Below are positions 5,657 to 5,710 of a stretch of 5,710 nucleotides of DNA, in pieces. A model generated the notes under the pieces. It had not been told where the DNA came from and did not search any database. It saw only the letters and a list, made by a program, of their open reading frames with translations. The position numbers were made by a program, and so were the translations under genes. The stretch lies in contig CAJWIC010000096.1 in the NCBI GenBank assembly GCA_913040905.1, positions 1 to 5,710 on the forward strand, read 5' to 3'. This DNA comes from an uncultured Synechococcus sp. (GTDB lineage Bacteria > Cyanobacteriota > Cyanobacteriia > PCC-6307 > Cyanobiaceae). Position 1 is the stretch's first letter; every line of letters starts with the position of its first letter.

Positions 5657-5710
5657 GGGGGTCTAGCAATCTGGTGAATGCAGCGAACTCATAATTCGCC
5701 TAAGGCGAGT
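5657..5710 (+). tRNA. tRNA with CAT anticodon (elongator Met or Ile2), 3' end outside window
   Basis: The sequence folds as the first 54 nt of a tRNA. The acceptor 5' strand is GGGGGTC (5657-5663), followed by T8-A9 and a D arm with GCA (5666-5668) paired to TGC (5679-5681) and GG (5673-5674) in the loop. The anticodon stem GCGAA/TTCGC (5683-5687 with 5695-5699) is perfect and encloses the loop CTCATAA, with anticodon CAT at 5690-5692. A 5-nt variable loop (5700-5704), the T-stem 5' strand GCGAG (5705-5709) and T54 follow. The anticodon stem lacks the three G-C pairs of initiator tRNAs, so this is not tRNA-fMet. CAT with this loop fits either elongator Met or the lysidine-modified Ile tRNA, and the missing half prevents a choice. 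The rest should supply CTCGC and GACCCCC. The D stem has an A13-A22 mismatch. Confidence 0.88.

Noticed and set aside
1..5710. CRISPR arrays, insertion sequences, phage genes, riboswitches or long repeats
   Set aside because: I saw no regularly spaced repeats, transposase or integrase motifs, terminal inverted repeats or recognisable riboswitch cores. A tRNA at the right edge could serve as an integration site, but no integrase or repeated tRNA end is visible.

Overview
The window is GC-rich, densely packed bacterial DNA. Its gene content points to a cyanobacterium, most likely a marine picocyanobacterium of the Synechococcus/Cyanobium/Prochlorococcus group. I base this on the combination of a TM0106-type RecB-like nuclease, a pyrE-ygfZ pair, a phosphohexomutase-rdgB pair, and a secreted protein resembling picocyanobacterial conserved hypotheticals. 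I recall this neighbourhood from such genomes but could not check it by search.

Layout, left to right. At the left edge, on the minus strand, lies a possible 5' fragment of a gene running out of the window (1-36). Then come two minus-strand housekeeping genes joined by a 4-bp ATGA overlap: a phosphoglucomutase/phosphomannomutase-family gene (691-2154) followed downstream by rdgB, the XTP/dITP pyrophosphatase (113-694). Divergent from these across a 53-bp gap is a plus-strand gene for a 491-residue TM0106-family putative nuclease (2208-3683). It carries a four-cysteine Fe-S-type pattern, a helix-hairpin-helix and a C-terminal DEDD/RNase H-like exonuclease domain. Its 3' end overlaps by 19 bp the convergent end of a YgfZ-like, GcvT-related protein (3665-4465, minus). 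That gene's start codon shares one base with the stop codon of pyrE, orotate phosphoribosyltransferase (4465-5046, minus). Divergent from pyrE is a plus-strand gene for a putative exported protein with a TTG start (5102-5641). It is followed after 15 bp by a tRNA with a CAT anticodon that runs off the right edge (5657-5710).

Taken together this is mostly ordinary housekeeping content: nucleotide-pool sanitation (RdgB), pyrimidine synthesis (PyrE), sugar-phosphate interconversion, and Fe-S protein maintenance (YgfZ). Two parts deserve most attention. One is the multidomain nuclease, whose RecB-like catalytic lysine appears to be replaced while its DEDD acidic residues look intact. The other is the uncharacterised exported protein placed directly ahead of a tRNA. 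I found no CRISPR array, transposon, phage signature or convincing factor-independent terminator, and no clear evidence of an undescribed multi-gene system.
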